Shown: piece after piece, positions 14,841 to 24,627 of the stretch
Layout: each line of letters begins with the position of its first letter
How positions within the stretch are numbered: position 1 is the first letter of the stretch
Source: Oscillospiraceae bacterium
GTDB lineage: Bacteria; Bacillota; Clostridia; Oscillospirales; Oscillospiraceae
NCBI GenBank assembly: GCA_017502265.1
Contig: JAFVVI010000030.1
Span: 1 to 48,937 of the forward strand
Reading direction: 5' to 3'
Length of the DNA: 48,937 nt
The notes under the pieces: model-generated
Seen by the model: only the letters and a program-made list of their open reading frames with translations
Database searches by the model: none
Told to the model about the DNA's origin: nothing
Program-made: the position numbers and the translations under genes

Positions 14841-15100
14841 TTTTCGGTTTTCTACTTTTGGCTCTATCAGTGTATCACGGTTTTCATTAGAAATCTTCCC
14901 AACCTTTTTGCAAGCTTACGCAAAGTACTTTTCTACTTTTATATATAAAAAGCGCTCCATTTTTCTCCGTTCCTGTATATCTTTACAACTTTTCTCCTTG
15001 TCTGTTCACATTTTATTCACATTCTTCCTGTGTTCCCATTTTCACAAGATCCTCCAGAATGCAGCCACCACACCCTATGCGCCCCTTTCCCTTTCACAAG
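14841..15100. other. intergenic stretch with no supported gene
   Basis: AT- and pyrimidine-rich. TTTTCTACTTTT occurs twice (near 14850 and 14929). I see no convincing promoter, RNA gene or coding frame on either strand. Confidence 0.5.
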
Positions 15101-15107
15101 AAAGGTG

Positions 15108-15135
15108 TTGACTTTTCCGTAATATGTGGTATAAT
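15108..15135 (+). promoter_or_regulatory. sigma-A promoter of tRNA-Val
   Basis: TTGACT (15108-15113), 16-base spacer, TATAAT (15130-15135); 16 bases before the mature tRNA. Confidence 0.85.
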
Positions 15136-15151
15136 CAATTCCGTTCCACAC

Positions 15152-15228
15152 GGAGGCTTAGCTCAGCTGGTTAGAGCGCCTGCTTCACACGCAGGAGGTC
15201 GATGGTTCGAGTCCATTAGTCTCCACCA
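15152..15228 (+). tRNA. tRNA-Val (anticodon CAC)
   Basis: Cloverleaf: acceptor GGAGGCT with AGTCTCC (one G-T pair), D stem GCTC/GAGC, anticodon stem CCTGC/GCAGG with loop TTCACAC (anticodon CAC), variable loop AGGTC and T arm GATGG/CCATT with loop TTCGAGT. Discriminator A15225; CCA encoded at 15226-15228. A terminator and hairpin element B follow. Confidence 0.95.
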
Positions 15229-15267
15229 AATAAAGCACCCCATCCAACCGGATGGGGTGCTTTATTT
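15228..15267 (+). terminator. intrinsic terminator of tRNA-Val
   Basis: An 18-bp stem (core AAAGCACCCCATCC, 15228-15245 with 15250-15267) around AACC. Confidence 0.88.
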
Positions 15268-15285
15268 GGTATTGGTATTTAGGCG

Positions 15286-15525
15286 AATGGACTCGAAAGG
15301 CGGCTCTTGGCAAGTGTCCGGTGGGGAGCGATGCGACCGCTGCCGGTGGCAGATGAAGGGAGCAGAGCGAGTGGCCGCGGTCGGTGTGCAACGCAGCCGC
15401 ACCGTCGGCAAGGCGCACACCGGGCACCGCAACAGGACTGTTGCTGTGACCAGTGCAAACACTGGTCACTACCTTAATTTTCTGCCATCGGGAGAAAATG
15501 CAAAGTCGAGTCCATTAGTCTCCAC
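15286..15525 (+). repeat. tRNA-linked hairpin element B
   Basis: Homologue of element A. It opens with AATGGACTCGA (15286-15296) and closes with the inverted copy TCGAGTCCATT (15506-15516). The end 15506-15525 is identical over 20 bases to the tRNA-Val 3' end (15207-15226). Shared with element A: AAGTGTCCGGTGG (15312-15324), ACCAGTGCAAACACTGGT (15449-15466), and an AT-rich hairpin (ATTTTCTGCC/GGGAGAAAAT, 15477-15499). Where element A has its first hairpin, B carries about 130 extra bases with CTGCC/GGCAG (15340-15352), CGGTGTGC/GCACACCG (15382-15422) and GCAACAG/CTGTTGC (15429-15444). Stems of the last two hairpins differ from A by paired changes. Confidence 0.75.
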
Positions 15526-15708
15526 TTTTATAATTAACGGCTCCAAAGGCATGCGGTCTGTTTATATGGTCGAGTAATTCGTTTTGCGGACGTTCTGTAA
15601 TGCCCCATCCTTTGCGGTTTTCTGTTAGTATAACATACCAAAAGGAAAGAAAAAGCATAGTTTCCTAAATTCTATTGAATTTTCGAGACAGGTATGGTAT
15701 CATAACCT

Positions 15709-15819
15709 TGCGACACAACTTTATACTTATACCCGGAATGGCGTGTTCTCTTTACCTTTTGGTAAAAGCACATGCCCGTTTTTCGTATGCCATTTTGGGT
15801 GTAGAAAAGTTGTGTCGCA
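15709..15819. repeat. MITE-like long inverted repeat
   Basis: A left arm of 34 bases (15709-15742, starting TGCGACACAACTTT) is inverted at 15789-15819 (ending AAAGTTGTGTCGCA) with an imperfect middle. The interior contains TTTACC/GGTAAA around TTTT. The whole is 111 bp with no coding capacity. It could be a miniature transposable element or a long leader hairpin of the lipoprotein gene. Confidence 0.65.
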
Positions 15820-15840
15820 GCAATCGGGGCTGTGTTTTTC

Positions 15841-15870
15841 AGTGCGCAGTTTCGGCTACGCACTTTTTAT
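15841..15870 (+). terminator. terminator-like hairpin upstream of lipoprotein gene
   Basis: AGTGCG-C-AG pairs with CT-A-CGCACT, followed by TTTTTATTTT. It lies only 25 bases before the lipoprotein ATG, so it may attenuate that gene or end the inverted-repeat transcript. Confidence 0.6.
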
Positions 15871-15893
15871 TTTACAGAAAGAAGGAACGCACT

Positions 15894-16397
15894 ATGAAAA
15901 AAGCATTATCCCTGATCTTGGCACTTGTGATGTGCCTGTCCCTGTGTGCTTGCGGTTCAGCTTCAAAAGGAAGTACATCAGCAGAAATAGAATTGACATT
16001 AGACAACTATCAAAAGTATCTGCAAGTTGATGTATCATGTAGCGCAAGCGGAGAAGGCGTTCGTTTTATGAATCCTATTCCCGGATATACAGGGCCTTGG
16101 TATCCGGAAATTTTGAGCATTGTTTCTACAAAAGGCGTTTCTACTAATTTCAATTACAATGATGTTGTCGTTGTAATTGAAATTTCAGGAACATATGACG
16201 ATTACCATGCATATGAAAATGCGCTAAATTCTAAAGATAACCCATTTGAAATGACCATAACTGTCGAGACTGATATTGCAGGAAATGGGAAAAATACAGA
16301 TATATTCAAACTTGCATATAAACTTGTTACGCGAAATGCTCTTATCAATTCAACATGGAAAGTTGTAAGCATTAGCGGGACTGTCACACCGGCATAA
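15894..16397 (+). CDS. small secreted lipoprotein, unknown function
   Basis: 167 residues from ATG 15894 (AGAAGGAA just upstream); the longer frame from 15675 crosses the inverted repeat and is rejected. A lipoprotein signal is clear: MKK, a hydrophobic core ALSLILALVMCLSLC, and the lipobox LCAC with acylated Cys20, followed by a Gly/Ser-rich linker. The mature part (about 145 residues) is predicted beta-rich, with FNYNDVVVVIEISGTY and a C-terminal WKVVSISGTVTPA, like a small extracytoplasmic beta-sandwich. I do not recognise a family. It is moderately AT-rich and lies among mobile remnants, which suggests acquired DNA. Confidence 0.8.
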   Translation: MKKALSLILALVMCLSLCACGSASKGSTSAEIELTLDNYQKYLQVDVSCSASGEGVRFMNPIPGYTGPWYPEILSIVSTKGVSTNFNYNDVVVVIEISGTYDDYHAYENALNSKDNPFEMTITVETDIAGNGKNTDIFKLAYKLVTRNALINSTWKVVSISGTVTPA

Positions 16398-16406
16398 TAA
16401 TTGCTA

Positions 16407-16437
16407 CAAAAAGGGCGGGATTACTCCCGCCCTTTTA
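16407..16437. terminator. intrinsic terminator after lipoprotein gene
   Basis: AAAAAGGGCGGGA pairs with TCCCGCCCTTTT around TTAC. Confidence 0.85.
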
Positions 16438-16590
16438 CCTTTCTAAAAGTCCAATGTATTTGTAAACGGTAGTACGGCTAATGTCGCACACTCTCGCCAA
16501 TTCGCTGATGTTCAGCTGCCCGTTTTTGTGGGCGGGATAGTGCCGCAGAAAAGTGTCTTCCCCCTTGCAAATCCGCAAATTTCTGCTATG
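16435..16590 (-). pseudogene. C-terminal remnant of serine recombinase/resolvase (HTH)
   Basis: Too short for a normal gene call. Read on the minus strand it gives ICKGEDTFLRHYPAHKNG, then QLNISELARVCDISRTTV and YKYIGLLER, then stop at 16437-16435. LNISELARVCDISRTTVYKYI is a resolvase-type helix-turn-helix of the kind found at the C-terminus of small serine recombinases. The catalytic domain is absent. The fragment abuts the -10 of sfsA, so it is a decayed end of an invertase or resolvase. Confidence 0.7.
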
Positions 16591-16597
16591 CTATACT
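16589..16597 (+). promoter_or_regulatory. extended -10 promoter of sfsA
   Basis: TGCTATACT (TGn plus TATACT) at 16589-16597. The TTGCAA at 16565 is too far for a standard spacer, so an extended -10 promoter is more likely. Confidence 0.5.
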
Positions 16598-16612
16598 CTA
16601 GGGAGGATGCCT

Positions 16613-17293
16613 ATGCACTATCAGAATATTGTACCGGGCAGATTCCTGTCCCGGCCCAACCGCTTTATCGCGCATATTGAAATCGATGGCCAAGCCCAGA
16701 TCTGCCATGTAAAGAACACCGGCAGGTGTAGAGAATTGCTGCCCCCCGGCGTGCAGGTCTGGTGTGAAAGATCTTCTAATCCCGCCCGGAAAACCCTTTA
16801 CGATCTGATCGCCGTGCAAAAGGGCCACCGTCTGATCAATATGGACTCCCAAGCCCCCAACGCCGCTGTTAAGGAATGGCTGGCCGCCGGCGGTCTGGGT
16901 AAAATTGAAAATTTAAAGCCGGAGAGCCGCTGCGGAGATTCCCGTTTTGACTTCTCCTTTACCAAGGACGGTGTCCCCTGCTTTTTAGAGGTTAAGGGCG
17001 TAACTTTGGAAACCGATGGCATATGCGCCTTTCCCGATGCCCCCACCACTCGGGGCACCAAGCATTTGCAGGAGCTGACAAAGCTTGCCCAAGCAGGCTA
17101 CGGGGCGTATGTTCTCTTCGTCATTCAAATGTCTGATGTAAAACATTTGCACCCCAACGATGCCACCGACCCGGCATTCGGGCAGGCGCTTCGGGATGCA
17201 GACCGGGCCGGTGTGCAGATTTTGGCCATGGATTGCACCGTAACCCCGGACTCGATGGCGCTGCGCGCCCCGGTGCCCGTGCAATTGCTGTAA
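16613..17293 (+). CDS. sfsA: SfsA family nuclease/DNA-binding protein
   Basis: 226 residues, the usual SfsA length. An N-terminal OB-like domain carries the conserved KNTGRCRELLPPG segment (residues about 35-47), and a C-terminal restriction-endonuclease-like fold carries RFDF and FLEVKGVTLE, whose Glu and Lys fit the PD-(D/E)xK pattern. SfsA was named for sugar fermentation stimulation in E. coli; its biochemical role is not settled and a nuclease activity is implied by the fold. The start at ATG 16613 follows GGGAGG by six bases; ATG 16607 abuts the Shine-Dalgarno. Single-gene unit. Confidence 0.93.
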   Translation: MHYQNIVPGRFLSRPNRFIAHIEIDGQAQICHVKNTGRCRELLPPGVQVWCERSSNPARKTLYDLIAVQKGHRLINMDSQAPNAAVKEWLAAGGLGKIENLKPESRCGDSRFDFSFTKDGVPCFLEVKGVTLETDGICAFPDAPTTRGTKHLQELTKLAQAGYGAYVLFVIQMSDVKHLHPNDATDPAFGQALRDADRAGVQILAMDCTVTPDSMALRAPVPVQLL

Positions 17294-17338
17294 AATTTTC
17301 GCATTTTCTCTGTATTTTTTTGTATTTAGTTCTGTACT

Positions 17339-17373
17339 TTGGCAGACAAATGTGCTATGCTTATGATAGCACA
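17339..17373 (+). promoter_or_regulatory. promoter with overlapping palindromic operator, ceramidase-like gene
   Basis: TTGGCA (17339-17344), 17-base spacer, TATGAT (17362-17367). A perfect inverted repeat TGTGCTAT (17351-17358) and ATAGCACA (17366-17373) with 7 bases between overlaps the -10, as expected for a repressor site. The regulator is unknown. Confidence 0.68.
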
Positions 17374-17405
17374 AATTCGGAACACCATTTCAGGAGGTAA
17401 TAAAA

Positions 17406-18725
17406 ATGTCTGAAAATTATGAATTCAAGTGCGGCGCCGGCAAAGCCGACATCACACCCCCCCTTGGCACCAAGCTTTATGGCTACGCGCCTGCCAGACC
17501 CGCTGAGTCTGTTGGCGATCCCATTGCAGCAACCGCTATCAAGGTGGTTTCCAATGTAGAAAGCGCCCTGCTGATCACCTGTGATATTGCTTCCCTTAAC
17601 CCGGAATTTGCCGTCCGTCTGCGGAAGCTGGCTGGTGACGCAGCCGGTGTTGCACCCGAAAATGTCATCATCAATGTCACCCACACTCACTCCGCTCCCA
17701 ACTGCAGCCTGAAGTCCGGCTGGGGCGAGGTGGAGATCGATTACATCGAGAACATCCTGTTCCCCGCTGTTGTAAAGGCTTCCGCAGAAGCTGCCGCCAC
17801 CTGCCGTCCTGCCTTGATGGGCATCGGCGAAACCGACAGTAATGTGAATATGAACCGCCGCGAACTGACCGAGGAAGGCGAGATCATTCTGGGCCAGAAC
17901 CCCTGGGGCCCCCGTGACCCCAAGATGACCGTCCTGTCCTTCAAGGACGAAGAGGGCAAAATCATCGCCAACTTCATCCACTTCGGCTGCCACGGCACTG
18001 CCTCCGGCCGTAACCCCGAGATCACCCGTGACTGGTACGGTGTTATGACCGATATGCTGGATGTGGAGACCGGCGGTATCTCCGCCTTCTTCCAGGGCTT
18101 TGAGGGCGACCTGGGTCCCAATTGCCCCAACGGCAAGACCACCCAGAACTACAAGGCTGCTATCCGCATCGGCGGCCAAGCCGGTATGGACGCTGTCCGC
18201 GCCTGGAAGAATATCAAGGAGTGGCGTCAGTTCCCCGTCAAGGTGCTGCACGATACCATCTCCATTCCCTTTGATCCCCTGGCTTCCAAGGAAAAGGCAG
18301 AAGAAGAGCTGGCCAAGCTGGGCACTTTGGAGCAAATCTATGCTGAGGACCGTCTGTTCGATGTCAATGACTACATCCACTGGACCAACGTTCTGAACGA
18401 GTACACCTCCGGCAACCCCATGAAGACCCACTTCACCTTCGAGCAGAGCATCGTGACCATCGGACCTGTGGCCATTCTCCCCGCTCCCTTTGAGGTTTTC
18501 TGCGAGATCGGTCTGCGTATCCGTAAGGGCAGTCCCTATCCCTACACCCTGAACCTGTGCAACACCCACGGCTGCTACGCATACCTGCCCACTCAGAGCG
18601 ACATTCCCCGTGGCGGTTACGAGGTCTGGCATTTCCTGCTGGCTATGCGTACCACCTACCCCCTGCCCCGCAATACCGACGATCATTGGGTTCAGCAGAA
18701 CCTGGCGATCCTCCGCAAGGGCTAA
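17406..18725 (+). CDS. neutral/alkaline ceramidase-like hydrolase (paralogue 1)
   Basis: 439 residues. The N-terminal pattern GAGKADITPPLGTKLYGYAP and the metal-site segment NVTHTHSAPN (His93 and His95) match the neutral/alkaline non-lysosomal ceramidase family, as do HFGCHGTASGRNPEITRDWYG and FFQGFEGDLGPN later in the chain. Known members are zinc enzymes that hydrolyse ceramide. This protein has no signal peptide and is shorter than the ~650-residue secreted enzymes because it lacks the C-terminal domain, so its substrate is probably different. Codon use is strongly biased, as in highly expressed genes. AGGAGGTAA precedes the start. A second member lies at 31648-32991. Confidence 0.85.
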   Translation: MSENYEFKCGAGKADITPPLGTKLYGYAPARPAESVGDPIAATAIKVVSNVESALLITCDIASLNPEFAVRLRKLAGDAAGVAPENVIINVTHTHSAPNCSLKSGWGEVEIDYIENILFPAVVKASAEAAATCRPALMGIGETDSNVNMNRRELTEEGEIILGQNPWGPRDPKMTVLSFKDEEGKIIANFIHFGCHGTASGRNPEITRDWYGVMTDMLDVETGGISAFFQGFEGDLGPNCPNGKTTQNYKAAIRIGGQAGMDAVRAWKNIKEWRQFPVKVLHDTISIPFDPLASKEKAEEELAKLGTLEQIYAEDRLFDVNDYIHWTNVLNEYTSGNPMKTHFTFEQSIVTIGPVAILPAPFEVFCEIGLRIRKGSPYPYTLNLCNTHGCYAYLPTQSDIPRGGYEVWHFLLAMRTTYPLPRNTDDHWVQQNLAILRKG

Positions 18726-18735
18726 TACAACAAAC

Positions 18736-18771
18736 AAAGACCAGGCGTGTTGCAACGCCTGGTCTTTTTAT
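18736..18771. terminator. intrinsic terminator after ceramidase-like gene
   Basis: AAAGACCAGGCGT (18736-18748) pairs with ACGCCTGGTCTTT (18755-18767); T run follows. Confidence 0.9.
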
Positions 18772-18794
18772 TTGCATTTTTGCAGAATGTGTTT

Positions 18795-20153
18795 TTACAC
18801 CAGCCGCTTGCGCACCCATTTGCCGCTGAGGAAATGGATCACATTCATCACAGAGCGGAACATCCAATCCGCCCACATGCCGATACACACGCTCATCAGA
18901 CCCAACTGGGGGAAAATGGCATTCAGAATATAGCTCAGCGCCACCCGGAAGCCGAACATGCTGGCAAGGCCAAGAACTGTGGTATAGCGAATATCACCGG
19001 CGGCGCGGAACGCTTGTATAGGCACAAACGAAAAGGAATACACAGATCCCATGGAAAGCACCGCATATACACCGGTATAATATGCGCAGACCTGCAATGC
19101 CTCCTGATTAAAATCAAACAACCGCACCAGCTGATGCCGCAGCAGGAATACGCCTCCAAACAGAAGATATGTCGCCACAGTCGCCGCGGTAAAAAGCTTT
19201 TTGGCGTTGGTTTTGGCCTGGGCCTCCTCTCCTGCGCCGATGCACTGGCCCACCACCGGCAGCAACACCGTACCAAAGCCGCCTACGATGACCCAGCCCA
19301 CATTGTTCAGCGTATTTGCAACGGAGTTTGCCGCAATCGTCACTGTACCGAAGGATGCCACCAGGCTGGAGAGCAAAATCTTACCGATGTGGAACATCGA
19401 GCCTTCCATACCGTTGGTAACGCCGGTCTTAAACACACGGCGGATCACATCCATATCCAGCCGGAATTTCAAAAGCCCTTCAAAATGCGCCGGCAGCGCC
19501 TTGTTGTGAGCCAGCCACATACCCACAGCCGCGTACACCATCCGGCTGACGGTGGTAGAGATCGCCGCGCCGGCCACGCCCAGGTGAAAACCGTAGATCA
19601 AAACCGCATTGCCGATCACATTGAGAATATTGTAAAGCACCGTGATGGTCACCGCCTGGCGGTTTTTGCCCATAGAGCGAAGGACGGCCGCGCTGGATGC
19701 GCCCATTGCAAAAAAAGGATAGCCCAGCAATGTAAACAAAAAGTAGGTGCTGGCATTTTGGAATACATCCGCATCGATATTTCCGTATACAAGTCGAAGC
19801 ACCCCTTCCCGGGCGCACAAAAGCAGCGTCATAAACACCAACGCCACAGCGGTGGAAAGATAAAGCAGCTGGTTTGCGCTAACGCTGGCATGGCGATAAT
19901 CCCGCTTACCCACATACTGAGAGGTGACCACGCTGCCGCCCACCGCCATGCCGGAAAAGGCAGAGATAAACAGAAGATTTACCGAATCCACCAGGGACAC
20001 AGCACTCACCGCTGCCTCACCGGCAGAGGAGACCATCGCCGAGTCCACCATACCCGCCACAATGGCAAGCAGCGCATCCAAAATAATTGGAATCGTCATA
20101 GTCACCAAGGCTTTATTGGTAAACATCAGCGGCCGTTTTTCGATTGCGTCCAT
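18795..20153 (-). CDS. MATE family efflux transporter
   Basis: 452 residues and about 12 membrane helices in two related halves, the MATE layout; these are cation-coupled exporters of drugs or metabolites. Characteristic segments are near the start (MTIPIILDALLAIVAGMVDSAM) and in the second half (GMEGSMFHIGKILLSSL). The start at ATG 20153 lies behind AGAGAGGT; the longer frame to 20336 reads through REP-like repeats. No regulator gene is adjacent, and the substrate cannot be predicted. It is a single gene convergent with the ceramidase-like gene. Confidence 0.92.
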   Translation of the reverse strand: MDAIEKRPLMFTNKALVTMTIPIILDALLAIVAGMVDSAMVSSAGEAAVSAVSLVDSVNLLFISAFSGMAVGGSVVTSQYVGKRDYRHASVSANQLLYLSTAVALVFMTLLLCAREGVLRLVYGNIDADVFQNASTYFLFTLLGYPFFAMGASSAAVLRSMGKNRQAVTITVLYNILNVIGNAVLIYGFHLGVAGAAISTTVSRMVYAAVGMWLAHNKALPAHFEGLLKFRLDMDVIRRVFKTGVTNGMEGSMFHIGKILLSSLVASFGTVTIAANSVANTLNNVGWVIVGGFGTVLLPVVGQCIGAGEEAQAKTNAKKLFTAATVATYLLFGGVFLLRHQLVRLFDFNQEALQVCAYYTGVYAVLSMGSVYSFSFVPIQAFRAAGDIRYTTVLGLASMFGFRVALSYILNAIFPQLGLMSVCIGMWADWMFRSVMNVIHFLSGKWVRKRLV

Positions 20154-20172
20154 AACAATAACCTCTCTTATG

Positions 20173-20312
20173 GTCATTTCGAGGGCGTTTGCGCCCGTGG
20201 GAATCCCCATCATCTCTCGGTCATTCCGAGCCAGTGCGCACACTGGCGTGGGAATCCCCATCTTATTGTAGGAGATTGCCACACCAGCCTGCGGGCTGGT
20301 TCGCAATGACAA
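20173..20312. repeat. three REP-like palindromic repeats
   Basis: Two units have the form GTCATT(T/C)CGAG, a stem-loop, then GTGGGAATCCCC (about 20173-20207 and 20220-20259; the second contains GCCAGTG/CACTGGC). A third in opposite orientation has the form GGAGATTGCCAC, ACCAGCC/GGCTGGT, then TCGCAATGAC (20271-20312). Related units occur near 47220 and 47458, so this is a dispersed genomic repeat. Confidence 0.75.
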
Positions 20313-20396
20313 CAGGTTCTTAGCCGTACGGTACATTCACCCGTATCATACTCCATTTGCCCGATTTGTCAACCTTTTTAGGGGAAAAACATCACC

Positions 20397-20439
20397 AAAA
20401 AACGCCCACCATTTTTGGCTAAAATGGTGGGCGTTTTTT

Positions 20440-20440
<1 letters not shown>
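20397..20440 (-). terminator. terminator of the ATP synthase operon
   Basis: ACGCCCACCATTTT pairs with AAAATGGTGGGCGT around a 5-base loop, with T runs on both strands. Confidence 0.9.
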
Positions 20441-22256
<1,816 letters not shown>

Positions 22257-23099
22257 TTATTGGGAGCCTGCCACGATCTCCGTGATCTCCTGGGTGATGG
22301 CAGCCTGCCGCGCCCGGTTGAACTGGAGGCTCAGGCCGTCGATCATCTCTTGGGCATTTTGGGTGGCCGCGTCCATAGCGGTACGCCGAGCCGCCTGCTC
22401 AGAAGCGCGACTCTGGCACAGCGCGCCGTACAGCACGCCGCCCAAATACTCCGGTACGATGGTTTCAAACACCGTTACACTGTCCGGCTCATAGGTGATC
22501 TGCCGACTTTCCCCCTGCATAGCCTGCCCTTTCTGCAAAGGCAGCAGCTGCAGACATTGGGGCTCTTGGGAGAGCACCGACCGAAACTGGGTATACACCA
22601 CATAAACCCTGTGGAATTCCCCCGCTAAAAAGCCTTTGCACAGGCGCTTTGCCACAGAAAAACAGTCACCGATGGACACACCCTCTGCCCAGGTGTAATT
22701 CTCCGTCAGGGAAGCCACACCGTGGGTCTTGCAATAGTCCGCGCCCTTTCTGCCCATAGGCAGCACCACAGGGTCCAGCCCCTCCGCCTGGGCAGTGAAC
22801 AATTTCATAACGTTACTGTTATAGCCGCCGGCCAATCCCCGGTCGCCGGAGATCACCACGAATGCCGCCTTCTTCCCGGGCTTGCCGGTGAGATAGGGAG
22901 AATCCAGCTGGGCATCGCTGCCCACAATATCCCAGATGACCTTATACAGGGTTTCAAAATACGGGCGGCAATCCGTTGCCTGCTGCTGGGCCTTGCGCAG
23001 CTTGGCAGATGCCACCATTTCCATAGCCCTGGTGATCTGCCGGGTGGATTCCATACTGCGGATCCGGGTCTTGATTTCCTTGGTAGAGACCCCTGCCAT
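22257..23099 (-). CDS. atpG: ATP synthase F1 gamma subunit
   Basis: 280 residues forming the rotor shaft. The N-terminal helix (KEIKTRIRSMESTRQITRAM) and the C-terminal helix (ARRTAMDAATQNAQEMIDGL, then LQFNRARQAAITQEITEIV) are the two conserved coiled-coil segments. I chose ATG 23099, just after the atpA stop (23101), over the GTG at 23108. The middle segment is divergent, as is usual for this subunit. Confidence 0.96.
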   Translation of the reverse strand: MAGVSTKEIKTRIRSMESTRQITRAMEMVASAKLRKAQQQATDCRPYFETLYKVIWDIVGSDAQLDSPYLTGKPGKKAAFVVISGDRGLAGGYNSNVMKLFTAQAEGLDPVVLPMGRKGADYCKTHGVASLTENYTWAEGVSIGDCFSVAKRLCKGFLAGEFHRVYVVYTQFRSVLSQEPQCLQLLPLQKGQAMQGESRQITYEPDSVTVFETIVPEYLGGVLYGALCQSRASEQAARRTAMDAATQNAQEMIDGLSLQFNRARQAAITQEITEIVAGSQ

Positions 23100-23100
23100 A

Positions 23101-24609
23101 TCAGCCACCCATTTCCGTCAGCAGCGCAGCGATGGCTTCCTTCAGCTGAGACTCGGTCTCTGCATCCAGCTTGCCGGTGGCGCGAATCGCAGTCAGCGCG
23201 CTTTCATACCGGGTATCCATCAATTCCTGCAGCCGGCGCTCAAATTCCGGCACCTGGGTCACAGAAATACCTGCCAGATAGCCGTTTACCACCGCATAGA
23301 GGATGCATACCTGATGGGCAACCTCCACAGGGGCATTGTTCTTCTGCTTCAGTACCGCCACGATCCGCTCGCCCAAAGCCAGTCTTGCCTTGGTATCCGC
23401 GTCCAGATCAGAGCCAAACTGCGCAAAGCTCTGCAGCTCCCGGTACTGGGAGTACAGCAGTTTCAGCGAGCCTGCCACCTGCTTCATAGCCTTGATCTGG
23501 GCAGCGCCGCCCACACGGGACACGGAAATGCCCGGGTTCACCGCAGGCATTACGCCGGCATTGAACAGCTCCGACTCCAAAAAGATCTGGCCGTCGGTAA
23601 TGGAGATCACATTGGTGGGGATATAAGCAGACACATCGCCTGCCTGGGTTTCGATAATGGGCAGCGCCGTCAGGCTGCCGCCGCCGTTTGCCTTAGACAT
23701 ATGGGCCGCCCGCTCCAAAAGCCGGGAATGGAGATAGAACACGTCGCCGGGATAGGCCTCCCGTCCGGGGGGACGGCGGATCAGCAGGGAGATGGCCCGG
23801 TAGGCCACCGCGTGCTTACTGAGGTCGTCATAAATTACCAGCACATCCTTACCCTGATGCATAAAATGCTCACCCATACTGCAGCCGGTGTAAGGGGCAA
23901 TGTACTGCATGGGCGCAAGCTCGGAGGCAGTAGCGGAGACCACGATGGTATAGTCCATCGCGCCGCCCAAGGTCAAAGAATTCACGATCTGAGCAACGGT
24001 AGACCGCTTCTGGCCGATGGCCACATAGATGCAGATCACATTCTTACCCTTCTGATTGAGGATCGTGTCGGTGGCAATGGTGGTCTTACCGGTCTGCCGG
24101 TCACCGATAATCAGCTCACGCTGACCCCGGCCGATGGGGATCATAGAGTCGATGGCCTTGATGCCGGTCTGCAAAGGCACAGAGACCGGCTCTCTGTCTA
24201 TAATACCCGGCGCCGGGCACTCGATGGGGCGGTAGCTCTCCGCTTCAATGGGGCCCTTGCCATCAATAGGCTCGCCCAACGCGTTGACCACGCGGCCGAT
24301 CAGCCCTGCGCCCACAGGCACAGACACCACCTTGCCGGTGCGCTTGACGGTATCGCCCTCTTTGATGCCGTTGTCATCACCCAAAACCACAACGGAGACG
24401 GTATCCTCCTCCAGATTCTGAGCCATGCCGTAGGCGCCGGTGGGGAATTCCACCAATTCGCCCGCCATACACTTGTCCAGTCCGGACACCTTGGCAATGT
24501 CGTCGCCGGTGAGGATCACAGTGCCAACCTCACTGGTCTGTAATTTGTTTTCGTAGTTCTTAATTTGACTACGGATAATTTTCGTAATTTCTTCCGGTCT
24601 TAATTCCAT
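23101..24609 (-). CDS. atpA: ATP synthase F1 alpha subunit
   Basis: 502 residues, the normal length. P-loop GDRQTGKT (about 169-176), the [24 protein letters not shown] block and the [20 protein letters not shown]-terminal region are clear. It forms the non-catalytic nucleotide sites and the crown that the delta subunit clamps. It starts 18 bases after the end of the split atpH. Confidence 0.98.
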   Translation of the reverse strand: MELRPEEITKIIRSQIKNYENKLQTSEVGTVILTGDDIAKVSGLDKCMAGELVEFPTGAYGMAQNLEEDTVSVVVLGDDNGIKEGDTVKRTGKVVSVPVGAGLIGRVVNALGEPIDGKGPIEAESYRPIECPAPGIIDREPVSVPLQTGIKAIDSMIPIGRGQRELIIGDRQTGKTTIATDTILNQKGKNVICIYVAIGQKRSTVAQIVNSLTLGGAMDYTIVVSATASELAPMQYIAPYTGCSMGEHFMHQGKDVLVIYDDLSKHAVAYRAISLLIRRPPGREAYPGDVFYLHSRLLERAAHMSKANGGGSLTALPIIETQAGDVSAYIPTNVISITDGQIFLESELFNAGVMPAVNPGISVSRVGGAAQIKAMKQVAGSLKLLYSQYRELQSFAQFGSDLDADTKARLALGERIVAVLKQKNNAPVEVAHQVCILYAVVNGYLAGISVTQVPEFERRLQELMDTRYESALTAIRATGKLDAETESQLKEAIAALLTEMGG

Positions 24610-24627
24610 AGTTTACCTACTTTCCAA

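Noticed and set aside
17361..18755. 464-codon open frame antisense to the ceramidase-like gene
   Set aside because: A shadow frame covering the whole gene and its terminator; no start signals.
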